64,000 nt of DNA from Paenibacillus sp. FSL H8-0332 (GCF_037963835.1 NZ_CP150145.1:3162001-3226000); one strand, 5' to 3'; positions 52,948-62,618 are shown, counted from the first letter of the stretch. Notes: a model not told the origin generated them from the letters alone. Made by a program: numbers and translations.

Positions 52948-54567
52948 GTGATTAATTTAAAAGCTTCTATGAGAAAAACAGCAGGGCTCGGTACACTTGC
53001 GGTATTATTCGTATCGCTGCTTGCCGGCTGCTCTGGGTCTGCTAATCCTGCGGATTCGAGTAATGGGGCTCAGGCCAGTACGGCTCCAGCCGCAACGGAA
53101 AGTGCAAGCACAGCAGAGCCTGCAACTGGAGGCACCTTCGTGTATGGCCGCCCGGCTTCCGTAACGTCGTTTGATCTGCATAACCAGATTACATCGAATA
53201 ACGCATTCGCGATTGATAAAGTGTTTGAGTCACTGGTTGCTTTTGACAGCAAGGGTGAAATTACAGATCAGCTCGCAGCCTCGCATACGATCAGCGAAGA
53301 CGGCTTAACTTATACGTTCGTGCTGCGTGACGGCCTGAAGTTCTCGAACGGTACGCCGGTGACACCAGAGGATGCGGTATTCTCCCTGCAGCGGCATCTG
53401 AAGGTTGGCGGTCCGCTGGCTATCTCGGCCAAGGTGGATACGGTGAAGGCACAGGATGAGAAGACACTCGTAATCACGCTAAAAGAGCCCTACACCCCGT
53501 TCATCTCGGAGCTGTCGAACTTCTCGAACGGAATTATCCCGAATAACTTCGGCGGAGTGACCGAAGAGGAATTCTTTAAGAAGCCGGTTGGCACGGGGCC
53601 GTTCGTGATCGAGACATGGGACCCGGCAGGTGATGTTACCTTCACCAAGAATACCAACTACTGGAAGGAAGGTCAGCCTTATATCGACAAGCTTGTCTAT
53701 AAGCTGATCCAGGATGACAGTCAGGCCATCAACCAGCTTAAGGCGGGGGCCGTGAATGCTGTTGAAGCCCTGTCGCTACAGAATGCGGGCGAGATCAAGG
53801 ATGGTGCAGACACAACAGTGGTAACGAACGGCAGCTGGGTGACTGAACAGCTCTTCTTCAATACACTGGATAAGCACTTCTCCGATGTGCATGTCCGCCG
53901 GGCACTGGCGCTTGCGCTTGACCGTGACGGCCTGACCAAGGCCTTGACCTTCGGCTATGCGCAGACGGCGACTTCCCTGCTGCCGTCAACGATTCCTTAC
54001 AATGCCAATGACAAGATCAAGGCACTGAGCTTCGATCCGGCGGCTGCCAAGGCAGAGCTGGCCAAATCGGCCTTCCCTGACGGATTCTCCACCAAGCTGC
54101 TGGTGGCTTCCGGCAACAGCACCCGGGCCCAGGAAGCCCAGATTATCCAGGCAGCCGGCCAGGCGATCGGGATCAAGATTGAGATTGAATCGGTGGAGCT
54201 GGCTACCTTCCGCGAACGCTTCTTCGCTTATGATTTCGCGGCGATGCTGAACAGCGGCCAGGCGGATTCCCCGGAAGCGAACTCGATTCTGGCGTTCCAG
54301 ACCGACCCGGAAGGCTTCAGCAAATCGTACTGGACGCATTACACGAATGAGAAGGTAACCAAGCTGCTATATGAAGGCCAGAAGACAGCTGACGGTGAAG
54401 GACGGGCTACGATCTACACCGAGCTTTTACAGACGCTTGCAGATGAAGTTCCTTACATCCCGCTGTACTATCCGGATATCCTGATCGGCGCCCGATCTTC
54501 TGTAGACGGACTTGTGGTTCTGCCTAACGGCAGTATCCGTCTGGAAGATGTCCGACTAGCTAAATGA
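52948..54567 (+). CDS. Dipeptide/oligopeptide-binding lipoprotein
   Basis: GTG 52948 (after AGGAAGGG) or ATG 52969 are possible starts. Signal peptide with lipobox LLAGC, then a Ser/Ala-rich linker and a family 5 binding protein (ASVTSFDLHNQITSNNAF, KFSNGTPVTPEDAVFSLQRH, DVHVRRALALALDRD). It delivers ligand to the permeases encoded next. Overlap with the permease start is 4 bases. Confidence 0.85.
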   Translation: MINLKASMRKTAGLGTLAVLFVSLLAGCSGSANPADSSNGAQASTAPAATESASTAEPATGGTFVYGRPASVTSFDLHNQITSNNAFAIDKVFESLVAFDSKGEITDQLAASHTISEDGLTYTFVLRDGLKFSNGTPVTPEDAVFSLQRHLKVGGPLAISAKVDTVKAQDEKTLVITLKEPYTPFISELSNFSNGIIPNNFGGVTEEEFFKKPVGTGPFVIETWDPAGDVTFTKNTNYWKEGQPYIDKLVYKLIQDDSQAINQLKAGAVNAVEALSLQNAGEIKDGADTTVVTNGSWVTEQLFFNTLDKHFSDVHVRRALALALDRDGLTKALTFGYAQTATSLLPSTIPYNANDKIKALSFDPAAAKAELAKSAFPDGFSTKLLVASGNSTRAQEAQIIQAAGQAIGIKIEIESVELATFRERFFAYDFAAMLNSGQADSPEANSILAFQTDPEGFSKSYWTHYTNEKVTKLLYEGQKTADGEGRATIYTELLQTLADEVPYIPLYYPDILIGARSSVDGLVVLPNGSIRLEDVRLAK

Positions 54568-55553
54568 TGAAATCCAAGCTGACCCTGAGCGGTGCAGCTG
54601 GAAACAACGGTTCTTACAAGTGGCTGGCCTTAGCCCTTGTAAGAGCCTTAATTGTTATCCTCTGCGTAATGACGGCGGTCTTTTTCCTGATTAGAATAGT
54701 ACCCGGTGACCCCGCCAAAATGATTCTCGGTGAATACAGCACACCTGAAGCGCTTAAGAATATGCACCACACGCTCGGACTGGATCTCTCCTTGTGGGAT
54801 CAGTTCACCCGGTTCGTGAAGCTGCTTTTCACTCAGGGAGATACCGGAAACTCTATTATTGCCGGCACCTCGTCGAGAGAGCTGATTGCAGAGCGTGCTC
54901 CGGTCACACTACTGCTGATTATAATCGCCTCGGGGCTTGCGATCATTACAGCACTCCTGCTGGCAACGGTTGCTGCCACCCACAAGGACAAGCTGCTCGA
55001 CCATCTGATCCGCATTATTCCAGCGGTCACCCTAGGGATGCCGGTCTTCTGGGTTGGGATTCTGTTCATTTTGTTCTTCAGCGTGCGGCTGGGCTGGTTC
55101 CCCGTAGGGGGAATTGGCGAGGGCTGGTCGGGTACGCTCCATAGTCTGGTGCTACCGGCGGTCACGATTGCTTTTTCACAGATTCCTACGCTGGTCCGCT
55201 CGCTGCGTGCGCAAATGCTGGAGGTGCTTGAATCCGAATTCGTTGTCACTCTCCGGGCAGCTGGAATCCCGTCCAGAGTGATCCTGTTCAAGCATGTGCT
55301 GCGCAATTCGGCATTGCCTACCTTGATGCTGCTGGGAGTGAATGTGTCCTACCTGATCGGGGGAACGCTCGTTGTGGAGCAGGTCTTCGGTATCAAGGGC
55401 ATCGGCAGCCTGCTGTTCACCTCCATCTCGAATAGGGATTTTCCGGTGATTCAGGGGATTGCGCTCTATTGTGCGCTGGCTGTTGTGATCATCAGTCTGC
55501 TGATCGAAATGATCTCCGGGTGGCTTGATCCCAGAACGAAGGGGAAATCATGA
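54564..55553 (+). CDS. ABC permease, DppB/OppB type
   Basis: Six helices and the EAA loop (LRAAGIPSRVILFKHVLRNS). The N-terminal RIVPGDPAKMILGE is the characteristic periplasmic loop. It forms the channel with the next gene product. Start overlaps the binding-protein stop. Confidence 0.9.
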   Translation: MMKSKLTLSGAAGNNGSYKWLALALVRALIVILCVMTAVFFLIRIVPGDPAKMILGEYSTPEALKNMHHTLGLDLSLWDQFTRFVKLLFTQGDTGNSIIAGTSSRELIAERAPVTLLLIIIASGLAIITALLLATVAATHKDKLLDHLIRIIPAVTLGMPVFWVGILFILFFSVRLGWFPVGGIGEGWSGTLHSLVLPAVTIAFSQIPTLVRSLRAQMLEVLESEFVVTLRAAGIPSRVILFKHVLRNSALPTLMLLGVNVSYLIGGTLVVEQVFGIKGIGSLLFTSISNRDFPVIQGIALYCALAVVIISLLIEMISGWLDPRTKGKS

Positions 55554-56419
55554 ATACTACACAGATAGACACAACCCTCCCGGACACCCTGAAGCCCACA
55601 AGCGGACTCCGAAGAGTACTTAACACCCCGTCACTACTGATCGGGATCATTATGTTCGCTATACTTATACTGCTCGCCATATTCATCCCTTACTTAAGTC
55701 CATATAACCCGACGGAGCAGAATCTGAGCGCCTTCCTGCAGCCGCCTTCCGCAGCCCACTGGCTCGGTACCGACCAGCTTGGCCGTGATTTGTTCACCAG
55801 ACTGGTCTATGCCGCCCGGACGGATCTGACGATCATGGTGCTGGCTGAGATTATTCCGTTCTGCACGGGCGTCATGCTGGGCATGATCTCGGGGTACTAT
55901 GGCAAGTGGACCGATAGAATCATATCGCTGATCACGGACACTTTTATTGCCTTCCCATTCTATTTGATCGTCATTATCGTGGCCTTCGCCAGCGGGGCAG
56001 GGGAGCGCGGAATCTACATCACCTTCATTCTCGTAGGCTGGATTGTATTCGCCCGTGTGGTCAGAGGACTCAGCGCTTCCTTCCGTAAGCAGGAATGGAT
56101 TGCCTCGGCGCAGACGCTTGGTCTGCCCGGACACCGCATCCTTCTGCGCCATCTTCTGCCGAATGTATTGCCGCAAGCCGTTGTCGTGCTGATGACGGAT
56201 ATGATCGGACTCCTGGTAGCCATTGTTACGCTGGGTTATCTGGGCATCGGGATTGCCCCGCCTACGCCGGACTGGGGAACGATGATCGCAGACGGACAAC
56301 CCTTCATTACCACAGCCTGGTGGCTGTCGGCGGTTCCCGGCTTCGCAGTCGTGTATACGGGAATTGCGTTGTCTCTCCTGGGAGACGGACTGGCCGATAT
56401 CTGGAGGAGAAAAGGATGA
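55550..56419 (+). CDS. ABC permease, DppC/OppC type
   Basis: N-terminal cytoplasmic segment, six helices and an LGTDQLGRDLFTRLVYAART motif diagnostic of DppC/OppC; EAA loop AQTLGLPGHRILLRHLLPN. Overlaps both neighbours by 4 bases. Confidence 0.9.
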   Translation: MNTTQIDTTLPDTLKPTSGLRRVLNTPSLLIGIIMFAILILLAIFIPYLSPYNPTEQNLSAFLQPPSAAHWLGTDQLGRDLFTRLVYAARTDLTIMVLAEIIPFCTGVMLGMISGYYGKWTDRIISLITDTFIAFPFYLIVIIVAFASGAGERGIYITFILVGWIVFARVVRGLSASFRKQEWIASAQTLGLPGHRILLRHLLPNVLPQAVVVLMTDMIGLLVAIVTLGYLGIGIAPPTPDWGTMIADGQPFITTAWWLSAVPGFAVVYTGIALSLLGDGLADIWRRKG

Positions 56420-57180
56420 CCACACAACCTGTACTTGAACTCGAAAAATTGACACTCGCAGCCTCTTCCACAGAAATCCTGGTCAACAGCGTCAGCTTCT
56501 CCCTTGAACGCGGCGAAAGCCTGGGACTAGTCGGCGAGTCCGGCTCCGGCAAATCGCTGACGCTGCGGGCCATTCTCGGCCTGCTTCCGCGCGGTGTGGG
56601 GCAGACCGGAGGAACGGTCCGCAGCAAGGTAAGCAGTGCAATGGTGTTTCAGGACCCCAGAGGAGCGCTGGACCCGCTCTGTCCGGTAGTGAAGCAGCTG
56701 ACCGAGGTTGTCTATTACAGACAGAGAACCAGTATGAGGGCTGCACGGCGCATTGCCCTGGAGCTGCTTGAACGGCTCGGTCTTCCAGCTTCGCTGAAGA
56801 CAACAGACCGCTACCCGGGCCAGCTCTCCGGCGGCCAGTGTCAGCGTGTGGTCATTGCTCTGGCGCTGGCCTGCAAGCCGGGCATTCTGCTCTGCGATGA
56901 GCCGACCACGGCGCTGGATGTGACGGTTCAGCGCCAGATTATAGATACGATTACCAGTCTGCAGCAGGAGCTGGGCTTCGCTATGGTCTTTGTGACCCAC
57001 AACCTGGCGATTGCCGCCAATCTCTGCTCCAGACTGGTTGTAATGAAGCAGGGCCGGATCATTGAGCAAGGCGAGACACATAGCCTGCTGCGGCATCCGG
57101 CTGAGGCTTACACACAGATGCTAATGGATTCGGTGCTCCCTCTGCCGGAGCTGGAAGGAGGCGGGGGCTCATGGAAATAG
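56416..57180 (+). CDS. ABC ATPase, DppD/OppD type (254 aa)
   Basis: ATG 56416 overlaps the permease stop (ATGA); longer frames upstream are shadows of the permease. Walker A GESGSGKSLT, signature LSGGQCQRV, Walker B GILLCDEPTTALD, H-loop VTHNL. It lacks the long C-terminal extension of some OppD proteins. It energises import together with the DppF-type subunit. Confidence 0.9.
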   Translation: MTTQPVLELEKLTLAASSTEILVNSVSFSLERGESLGLVGESGSGKSLTLRAILGLLPRGVGQTGGTVRSKVSSAMVFQDPRGALDPLCPVVKQLTEVVYYRQRTSMRAARRIALELLERLGLPASLKTTDRYPGQLSGGQCQRVVIALALACKPGILLCDEPTTALDVTVQRQIIDTITSLQQELGFAMVFVTHNLAIAANLCSRLVVMKQGRIIEQGETHSLLRHPAEAYTQMLMDSVLPLPELEGGGGSWK

Positions 57181-57923
57181 CATTACAGGTGCAGGATATA
57201 ACCGTCCGTTATGGCGGATTCACCGCCCTCGATCAGATCCGGCTGGAGCTTGAGCGGCATACCACGCTCGGGCTTGTCGGTGAGTCCGGCTCCGGGAAGT
57301 CTACGCTGGCCCGGGTCATTGCCGGACTGATCACCCCGGATGAAGGACAGCTTCTGCTGGGTGCAGAGCCGTTAGGGAAGAAGCGGAGCAAGGCACAGTA
57401 TAAGCAGATTCAGATGATTTTCCAGAACCCGGATTCTTCGCTGAACCCCCGGCATACCGTCCGGCAGATTCTGGCTGAAGCCTTGCTGTTCCACCGGATT
57501 GTAGAACGTTCACAGGTGGAGCGCAGAAGTAAGGAGCTGCTTAGCCGGGTGCAGCTGGATGCCAAGTCTCTGGACAGATATCCGCATGAATTCTCCGGCG
57601 GCCAGCGCCAGCGGATCGCCATTGCCCGTGCGCTTAGCGTGGAGCCTAGCCTGCTGATCGCCGATGAGCCTACCAGCGCACTGGATGTCTCGGTGCAGCG
57701 CAGTGTGCTGGAGCTATTCCATACGCTGCAAGCTGAGCTTAATCTTACGATGCTGTTCATCTCCCATGATCTGGGAGTTATTCATGCCGTCAGTGATACC
57801 GTCGCTGTGATGCGTCAGGGGCAGCTGGTCGAGGTGAATTCGAAGGATGAATTCTTCGTCCGGCCCCAGCATGAATACAGCCGTGAGCTATTGTCTGCGG
57901 TTCCCAAGATGCCGCAATATTGA
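57171..57923 (+). CDS. ABC ATPase, DppF/OppF type (250 aa)
   Basis: Overlaps its partner by 10 bases. GESGSGKSTL, FSGGQRQRIAIARAL, LLIADEPTSALDVSV and ISHDLGVI are all intact. The Q-loop reads IQMIFQNPDSSLNPR, typical of OppF. Confidence 0.9.
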   Translation: MEIALQVQDITVRYGGFTALDQIRLELERHTTLGLVGESGSGKSTLARVIAGLITPDEGQLLLGAEPLGKKRSKAQYKQIQMIFQNPDSSLNPRHTVRQILAEALLFHRIVERSQVERRSKELLSRVQLDAKSLDRYPHEFSGGQRQRIAIARALSVEPSLLIADEPTSALDVSVQRSVLELFHTLQAELNLTMLFISHDLGVIHAVSDTVAVMRQGQLVEVNSKDEFFVRPQHEYSRELLSAVPKMPQY

Positions 57924-57948
57924 ACATTCAACACATCAGGAGGAATAT

Positions 57949-59013
57949 ATGAACCGTCAAACTACAGGATTCGTACCACTCACGCTATCTGAGCTGGACA
58001 CATTAACACAGCAGCTGTCCCGGCTATTAGGGACACAGCATCCTCCGGTAATCATTCCGGGGGAGGCGATTCTAGGCATTGAGGCGGTAGCGGCAGGAAT
58101 TGCAGCGCCGGGACGTACGATTCTGAACATAGTGACCGGACCTTACGGCAGCTTGTTCGGCGAGTGGCTTACGCGCGGCGGGGCCACAGTGGCGGAAGTG
58201 AAGGTTCCCTTCGACCAGGTGGTTACGGTAGAGGAGGTGGCCGCAGCGATTGAGCTGCATCAGCCGGTTGCGATTTCTTTGGTGCAGGCTGAGGTGGTTA
58301 CAGGCGGCTCGAACCCTGCGGAGGAGATCTTCAAGCTGGCCCGCAGGCATGACCTGATTACGGTAACGGATTCCGTGTCGGCTGTCGGGGGAGAGGCGCT
58401 GTCCGTGGATGAGTGGGCAGTAGATTTCGCAGTGATGGGTGCGCAAAAAGCACTCGCCGGTCCTAACGGAATCAGCGCGGTCAGTATTTCTCCCCGCGGC
58501 TGGGCCTTCCTGGAGTCGAACGAACGGGCTCCGCGCAATTCCATTCTGTCCTTGCTGGATCTGCAGCGGTCCCCGGATGGCGCAGCGCAGCTCCGCGTCC
58601 CGCCGAATATCCCGGTCCTGGAAGCCAGAGCTCTAATCGAAGCACTGGAGGCTGTTGCCGAAGAGGGACTGTCACAGGTAATCCAGCGGCATGAACGCGC
58701 GGCGGCTTCTGCTGTCGCCGGAATCTCGGAGCTTGGGCTTGCGCCTTGGCAGAAGGACAGCAGACATTATTCTACGCTGACTACGACTATTCGGGTTGAC
58801 GAGCAGCCGCTTCTGCTGATCAAGCAGCCTATCGGTATCGTAGCTCCCGGGGACGGCGAGTTATTCGGTCAATTGCTGCGGATGAACCATTTCGGAACGA
58901 ACGCCAGCCGCGAGAGTGTGGAGGCGGCGGTACAGACGCTGGCCAGACTGCTGAAGCTGGATGCTGAACCGGCAGTGCAGGCCGTCCGCCAGGTCTGGGG
59001 GGAAGCGGAATGA
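57949..59013 (+). CDS. Class V aminotransferase-like PLP enzyme (354 aa)
   Basis: ATG 57949 follows CAGGAGG. The PLP Lys lies in FAVMGAQKALAGPNGIS, preceded by VTDSVSAVGGEAL with the Asp that holds the PLP nitrogen. Overall it resembles alanine-glyoxylate or serine-pyruvate aminotransferases. In the operon it would transaminate or eliminate on an imported amino compound. Overlaps the next gene by 4 bases. Confidence 0.82.
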   Translation: MNRQTTGFVPLTLSELDTLTQQLSRLLGTQHPPVIIPGEAILGIEAVAAGIAAPGRTILNIVTGPYGSLFGEWLTRGGATVAEVKVPFDQVVTVEEVAAAIELHQPVAISLVQAEVVTGGSNPAEEIFKLARRHDLITVTDSVSAVGGEALSVDEWAVDFAVMGAQKALAGPNGISAVSISPRGWAFLESNERAPRNSILSLLDLQRSPDGAAQLRVPPNIPVLEARALIEALEAVAEEGLSQVIQRHERAAASAVAGISELGLAPWQKDSRHYSTLTTTIRVDEQPLLLIKQPIGIVAPGDGELFGQLLRMNHFGTNASRESVEAAVQTLARLLKLDAEPAVQAVRQVWGEAE

Positions 59014-60164
59014 TCCTCAAGCAGCCGCAATTTCAGGCATACACGGGAATTCATATTGCAGGTACCCAGGGGAAACGCTTCGATATCGAGATTACGAACG
59101 GAAGGTTCACCGCAGTGGCTGAAGCGGTGCCGCAGCCGGAACAGGCGGAAGGCTCCCGGCAGCAGCAGCTATGGATCAGTCCGGGCATTCTGGATCTGCA
59201 TACCCATCTGGCCTGGACCGACTTCGACCATGAGGATCAGCTCCGCCGGGACCCCCGAGAGATTGAGGTGATGCAGGCGGAGGCCTTCGCCGCTACCTTG
59301 CGGACGGGGGTAACAACAGCCCGCGACGCCGGCGGTATTCTGCCTGCCACGATCCGGCATCTCGTGAAGTATTACCAGCAGCCGCTGCGGGTAGAGACCA
59401 GCAGTGAAATGCTGGGAGCTGCCGATGCCAAGGGGATCAAGCATCTGGAGAACCGCCTGACGGAGATCTACGCGACCGGGGCAGGCTGGGTCAAAATCAT
59501 GGCGACCGGCGGCCTTGGCGCTGAGACCGAGAAGGTCACGGAGCCAAACTTCTCCGAGGAGGAGTTCGGCTTCATCGTCCGACATGCCCATGCGAACGGG
59601 AAGAAGGTTCTGGTGCATACCTGGGGCGGGGTAACGATTGACTGGTCCATTCAGGCCGGTGTGGAATCTATTGAGCACGGGATGTTCATGACCTGGGATC
59701 AGGCCGGAAGACTGGCCGAATCCGGCGTGGCTTATGTGCCGACCACTTCTATCTACCGGATCGCTGCTGATCCGAAGGGAGTGCTGGCGCTAAGTCCGCT
59801 CATCTGTGAACGGGCAGCCCGGGCAGCTGATGCTCACGCTATAGCGCTTGGATATGCCAGAGAGGCGGGGGTGCGGCTGGGCTTCGGCACCGATTACGCT
59901 ACGCCTGCGCTGCATGGCTACAACCTGCAGGAATTCGACACCCTGCTGGACTACGGGCTGAGCCGGGCGGAAGTATGGCGGTCAGCCACCGAAGACGCGG
60001 CCGGGATTCTCGGAAGCGGCCATGAGCTGGGCCGGATAGCGGAAGGCTATATATCTGATGCCGTCATCTACGCCGCCGATCCGTATCAGGCCAAGAATGC
60101 AGATCAGCTACGCACAAGTATTGTTACGGTTATTACCGGCGCGCAGGAAGAGGATTTACTGTAA
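59010..60164 (+). CDS. Amidohydrolase, imidazolonepropionase/prolidase-like (384 aa)
   Basis: Metal ligands: ISPGILDLHTHLAW, KVLVHTWGG, ESIEHGM and FGTDYATPALHG. The barrel carries an N-terminal and C-terminal beta domain (SDAVIYAADPYQ). This subgroup hydrolyses cyclic amides or acyl-amino acids and dipeptides. As the last gene of the uptake operon it likely releases the amino acid used by the upstream aminotransferase or oxidase. Confidence 0.82.
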   Translation: MILKQPQFQAYTGIHIAGTQGKRFDIEITNGRFTAVAEAVPQPEQAEGSRQQQLWISPGILDLHTHLAWTDFDHEDQLRRDPREIEVMQAEAFAATLRTGVTTARDAGGILPATIRHLVKYYQQPLRVETSSEMLGAADAKGIKHLENRLTEIYATGAGWVKIMATGGLGAETEKVTEPNFSEEEFGFIVRHAHANGKKVLVHTWGGVTIDWSIQAGVESIEHGMFMTWDQAGRLAESGVAYVPTTSIYRIAADPKGVLALSPLICERAARAADAHAIALGYAREAGVRLGFGTDYATPALHGYNLQEFDTLLDYGLSRAEVWRSATEDAAGILGSGHELGRIAEGYISDAVIYAADPYQAKNADQLRTSIVTVITGAQEEDLL

Positions 60165-60177
60165 CGGATGTGCAAAG

Positions 60178-60210
60178 AGGCTGTCCTTTCTGATGAAGGA
60201 CAGCCTTCTT
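60178..60210 (+). terminator. Rho-independent terminator of the uptake operon
   Basis: A perfect 11-bp stem AGGCTGTCCTT/AAGGACAGCCT, loop TCTGATG, tail TCTT. Confidence 0.88.
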
Positions 60211-60230
60211 GCGGTCTGATGGCCGAGGCC

Positions 60231-60518
60231 AAATGTAATCGAAAAACCGATCACATTAGGGCACCACGGAGGTGAGTGGCCCAATGTAATCGAAAAACCG
60301 ATCACATTGGGGCGCAACATACGCGTGTGGTCCAAATGTGATCGAAAAACCGATCACATTAAGGCGCTACGTAGGGGTGTGGTCCAAATGTGATCGAAAA
60401 ACCGAACACATTAGGGCTCTACGGAGGTGAGTGGCCCAATGTGATCGAAAAACCGAACACATTGGGGCGCAACATACGCGTGTGGTCCAAATGTAATCGA
60501 AAAACCGATCACAATTGG
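60231..60518. repeat. Tandem hairpin array 3, six units of 51-52 bp
   Basis: CGAAAAACCGA starts at 60240, 60291, 60343, 60395, 60446 and 60498 (steps 51, 52, 52, 51, 52). Each unit has AATGTGATCG-AAAAAC-CGATCACATT, a 10-bp stem with zero or one mismatch. The five spacers come in the order A-B-C-A-B, so a three-unit block of about 155 bp was duplicated. The array fills the whole gap between convergent genes. Confidence 0.9.
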
Positions 60519-60557
60519 ACCCGGTGCGCATCTATCAAGCTAATCCAATTGTACTAA

Positions 60558-61493
60558 TCAAAGCTCAGTATACTGCTTAACCACTTGATCCAGATAGGCT
60601 TCCACCGCAGGCGTCTTTTGATTACCGGAAGTATTCAGAAGCGTTACCAGCTTGACCAAGATGTTCAGCACTTTGTTATCGCCTGTTCCCTCCGTTGTTT
60701 GGGCATGGTCGTAGGCCTGGCGCAGTTCAGGGTCGAGTGCATTAGTGTCATAATCGTAGGCTGGGGTGTTATCCGAGCCGAGTAGTACTAGGGGAACCGT
60801 ATAGGATAATTCATTGCGGATGGCCGCCGTCCGGTTCGACTTCGGATAATCCTGGACGAAATCACTCATGTTGGCCGCTCTGCCGATCAGCTCATCCCAG
60901 GTAATTACAATGCCGGCGTCGAAGGTAGACGGCTTGTTGCTCTCCGTTGCCATGATATCAATATAAGCGGCGATATCCTTGCTGACATAAGGCTTGAATG
61001 CCTTGAAGCCCTCATAATGCATGACCGGATAATACATGCCTTCGCTGGTCTCCAGCTTGTAACCTTTATCCCAGATTTCCTCCATCAGCTTGCGGACCGC
61101 AGGCGCTTTAACCCGCTTCAGGATCTCCGTATAGGTCATATCGTTGTTAATTTGGGCATCCCACAGCGCCTTTTGTACAGAATCACTATACAGCTTCTCG
61201 GAGAACCGTTCTAAGCCGGCCTTTTGGACATTCTCAAGTTGAAGGATCATTACTGTGCCGTACCAGGAGCCAGCTTTGGAGATATGATTCATAAGATATT
61301 TGCGTGCCTGGGCCTGGCTTGCGGGATTGCTGACATATTTGCGGAACTGGTTATAGACCGCCTGAGCATCCGCTGTGGATGCCGCAGCCACTGGCTGTGC
61401 ACCTGCAAACACTGTGCCGCCTGCCAGAGTCAGCGATGTACCGAGCAGCACCGCTCTTGCTGTTTTTGCTAAGGAATCTGGTAATGTTCTCAT
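60558..61493 (-). CDS. Secreted protein of unknown function (311 aa)
   Basis: The minus-strand ATG 61493 has GGGAGGT 6 bases upstream; an upstream in-frame start at 61583 lacks a site. Signal peptide (RAVLLGTSLTLAGGTVFAGA, cut near AAAS). The mature part is helical with repeated Tyr/Lys-rich stretches (AQAVYNQFRKYVSNPASQAQ) and no motif I know. Probably released or wall-associated. A promoter candidate lies at 61595-61622. Confidence 0.65.
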   Translation of the reverse strand: MRTLPDSLAKTARAVLLGTSLTLAGGTVFAGAQPVAAASTADAQAVYNQFRKYVSNPASQAQARKYLMNHISKAGSWYGTVMILQLENVQKAGLERFSEKLYSDSVQKALWDAQINNDMTYTEILKRVKAPAVRKLMEEIWDKGYKLETSEGMYYPVMHYEGFKAFKPYVSKDIAAYIDIMATESNKPSTFDAGIVITWDELIGRAANMSDFVQDYPKSNRTAAIRNELSYTVPLVLLGSDNTPAYDYDTNALDPELRQAYDHAQTTEGTGDNKVLNILVKLVTLLNTSGNQKTPAVEAYLDQVVKQYTEL

Positions 61494-61594
61494 TATGTAC
61501 CTCCCACGGGATATGAAATCTGGTGACAACAGCGGCCGGAAGTCCAAATGTTCACCGCAGTGACGACCAAGCTTCGAGTTCAAACCTAAAGTGT

Positions 61595-61622
61595 ATCTTA
61601 TCTATCCTATCTATTTGGACAA
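61595..61622 (-). promoter_or_regulatory. Promoter candidate for the secreted protein gene
   Basis: On the minus strand TTGTCC, 16-bp spacer, TAAGAT (plus-strand GGACAA 61617-61622 and ATCTTA 61595-61600). Confidence 0.45.
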
Positions 61623-61729
61623 ATCTGGGCTCGATGAATCTGGCGGCCTTTCCGGAAATAACGCTTGACTTGGAACGCATTTCATAACCTATAGTTCAGT
61701 GGAAGACTAGACCAAGGGGAGAAGAGGAC

Positions 61730-62581
61730 ATGAATCAGACCAGCAGCAAGATTATTTTCATCGATATTGACGGAACGCTTCTCATGGAGAATGGAATGGT
61801 CCCGGAATCGGCAGTGCAGGCGTGCAAGCAGGCAAGGGAGAATGGACATTTGCTGTACCTGTGCACCGGACGCTCCAAGGCTGAAATCTATGATTATATC
61901 TGGGAGATCGGGTTCGACGGGTTGATTGGAGCGGCCGGCGGATATGTGGAGAGCGGTGGTGAAATGCTTTATCATAAAAAAGTGACCCCGGAGGATGCGA
62001 AGCATTTGATCGATTATTTTAACGCGAACGGGGTCGATTTCATTCTGGAATCCAATACGGCGCTTCACGGCAGCCGCCATTTACAGCCGCATCTGGAACG
62101 CAGAATCTATGGCGACTTGCTGAATGACCCTGAGGCGCAGGAGAGAAAACGGCAGTCGCCCCACCCTTATATCGCAACGCTTACTTATGGGGACGAGGAA
62201 TTATATCTGGATGACGTTAATAAGGTATGCTTCTTGGAGAGCAGCTTGCCCTTTGATCAGATTCAGGAGGAATTACAGGACCGGTTCACGGCGATTCAGT
62301 GCTCCATCCCGATCTTCGGGGAGAACAGCGGGGAGCTGATGATGCCTGGCGTTCATAAGGCTGCGGCTATTGCTGATGTCCTGCATCATTTGAATATCCC
62401 GCTTGAGGACAGTATGGCGATTGGCGATGGACTTAACGATCTGGAGATGCTGGAATATGTCCAGGTGGGGGTTGCTATGGGCAATGCCCGCGAGCCGCTC
62501 AAAGCAATTGCTGACGATATCACCGATTCGATTGAGAACGATGGACTATATAATTGCTTCCTGAAGTACGGACTGATCTGA
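61730..62581 (+). CDS. Cof-type HAD-IIB sugar-phosphatase-like hydrolase (283 aa)
   Basis: AGGGGAGAAGAGG precedes ATG 61730. Motif I IIFIDIDGTLL, motif II LCTGRS, motif III/IV AIGDGLNDLEMLEYVQVGVA, and a large cap domain between. The family dephosphorylates sugar phosphates, FMN or similar small molecules in the cytoplasm. Monocistronic. Confidence 0.88.
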   Translation: MNQTSSKIIFIDIDGTLLMENGMVPESAVQACKQARENGHLLYLCTGRSKAEIYDYIWEIGFDGLIGAAGGYVESGGEMLYHKKVTPEDAKHLIDYFNANGVDFILESNTALHGSRHLQPHLERRIYGDLLNDPEAQERKRQSPHPYIATLTYGDEELYLDDVNKVCFLESSLPFDQIQEELQDRFTAIQCSIPIFGENSGELMMPGVHKAAAIADVLHHLNIPLEDSMAIGDGLNDLEMLEYVQVGVAMGNAREPLKAIADDITDSIENDGLYNCFLKYGLI

Positions 62582-62589
62582 TTAACGGG

Positions 62590-62618
62590 TTGATCTCCGG
62601 GAAGACTCGTGTTAGAAT
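62590..62618 (+). promoter_or_regulatory. Promoter of the ABC-F gene
   Basis: TTGATC (62590-62595), 17-bp spacer with TG one base before the -10, TAGAAT (62613-62618). It implies an untranslated leader of about 255 bases. Confidence 0.6.

Noticed and set aside
60231..60518. CRISPR array
   Set aside because: The sequences between repeats are themselves repeated (types A, B, C) and the unit is a hairpin; no cas genes are present.
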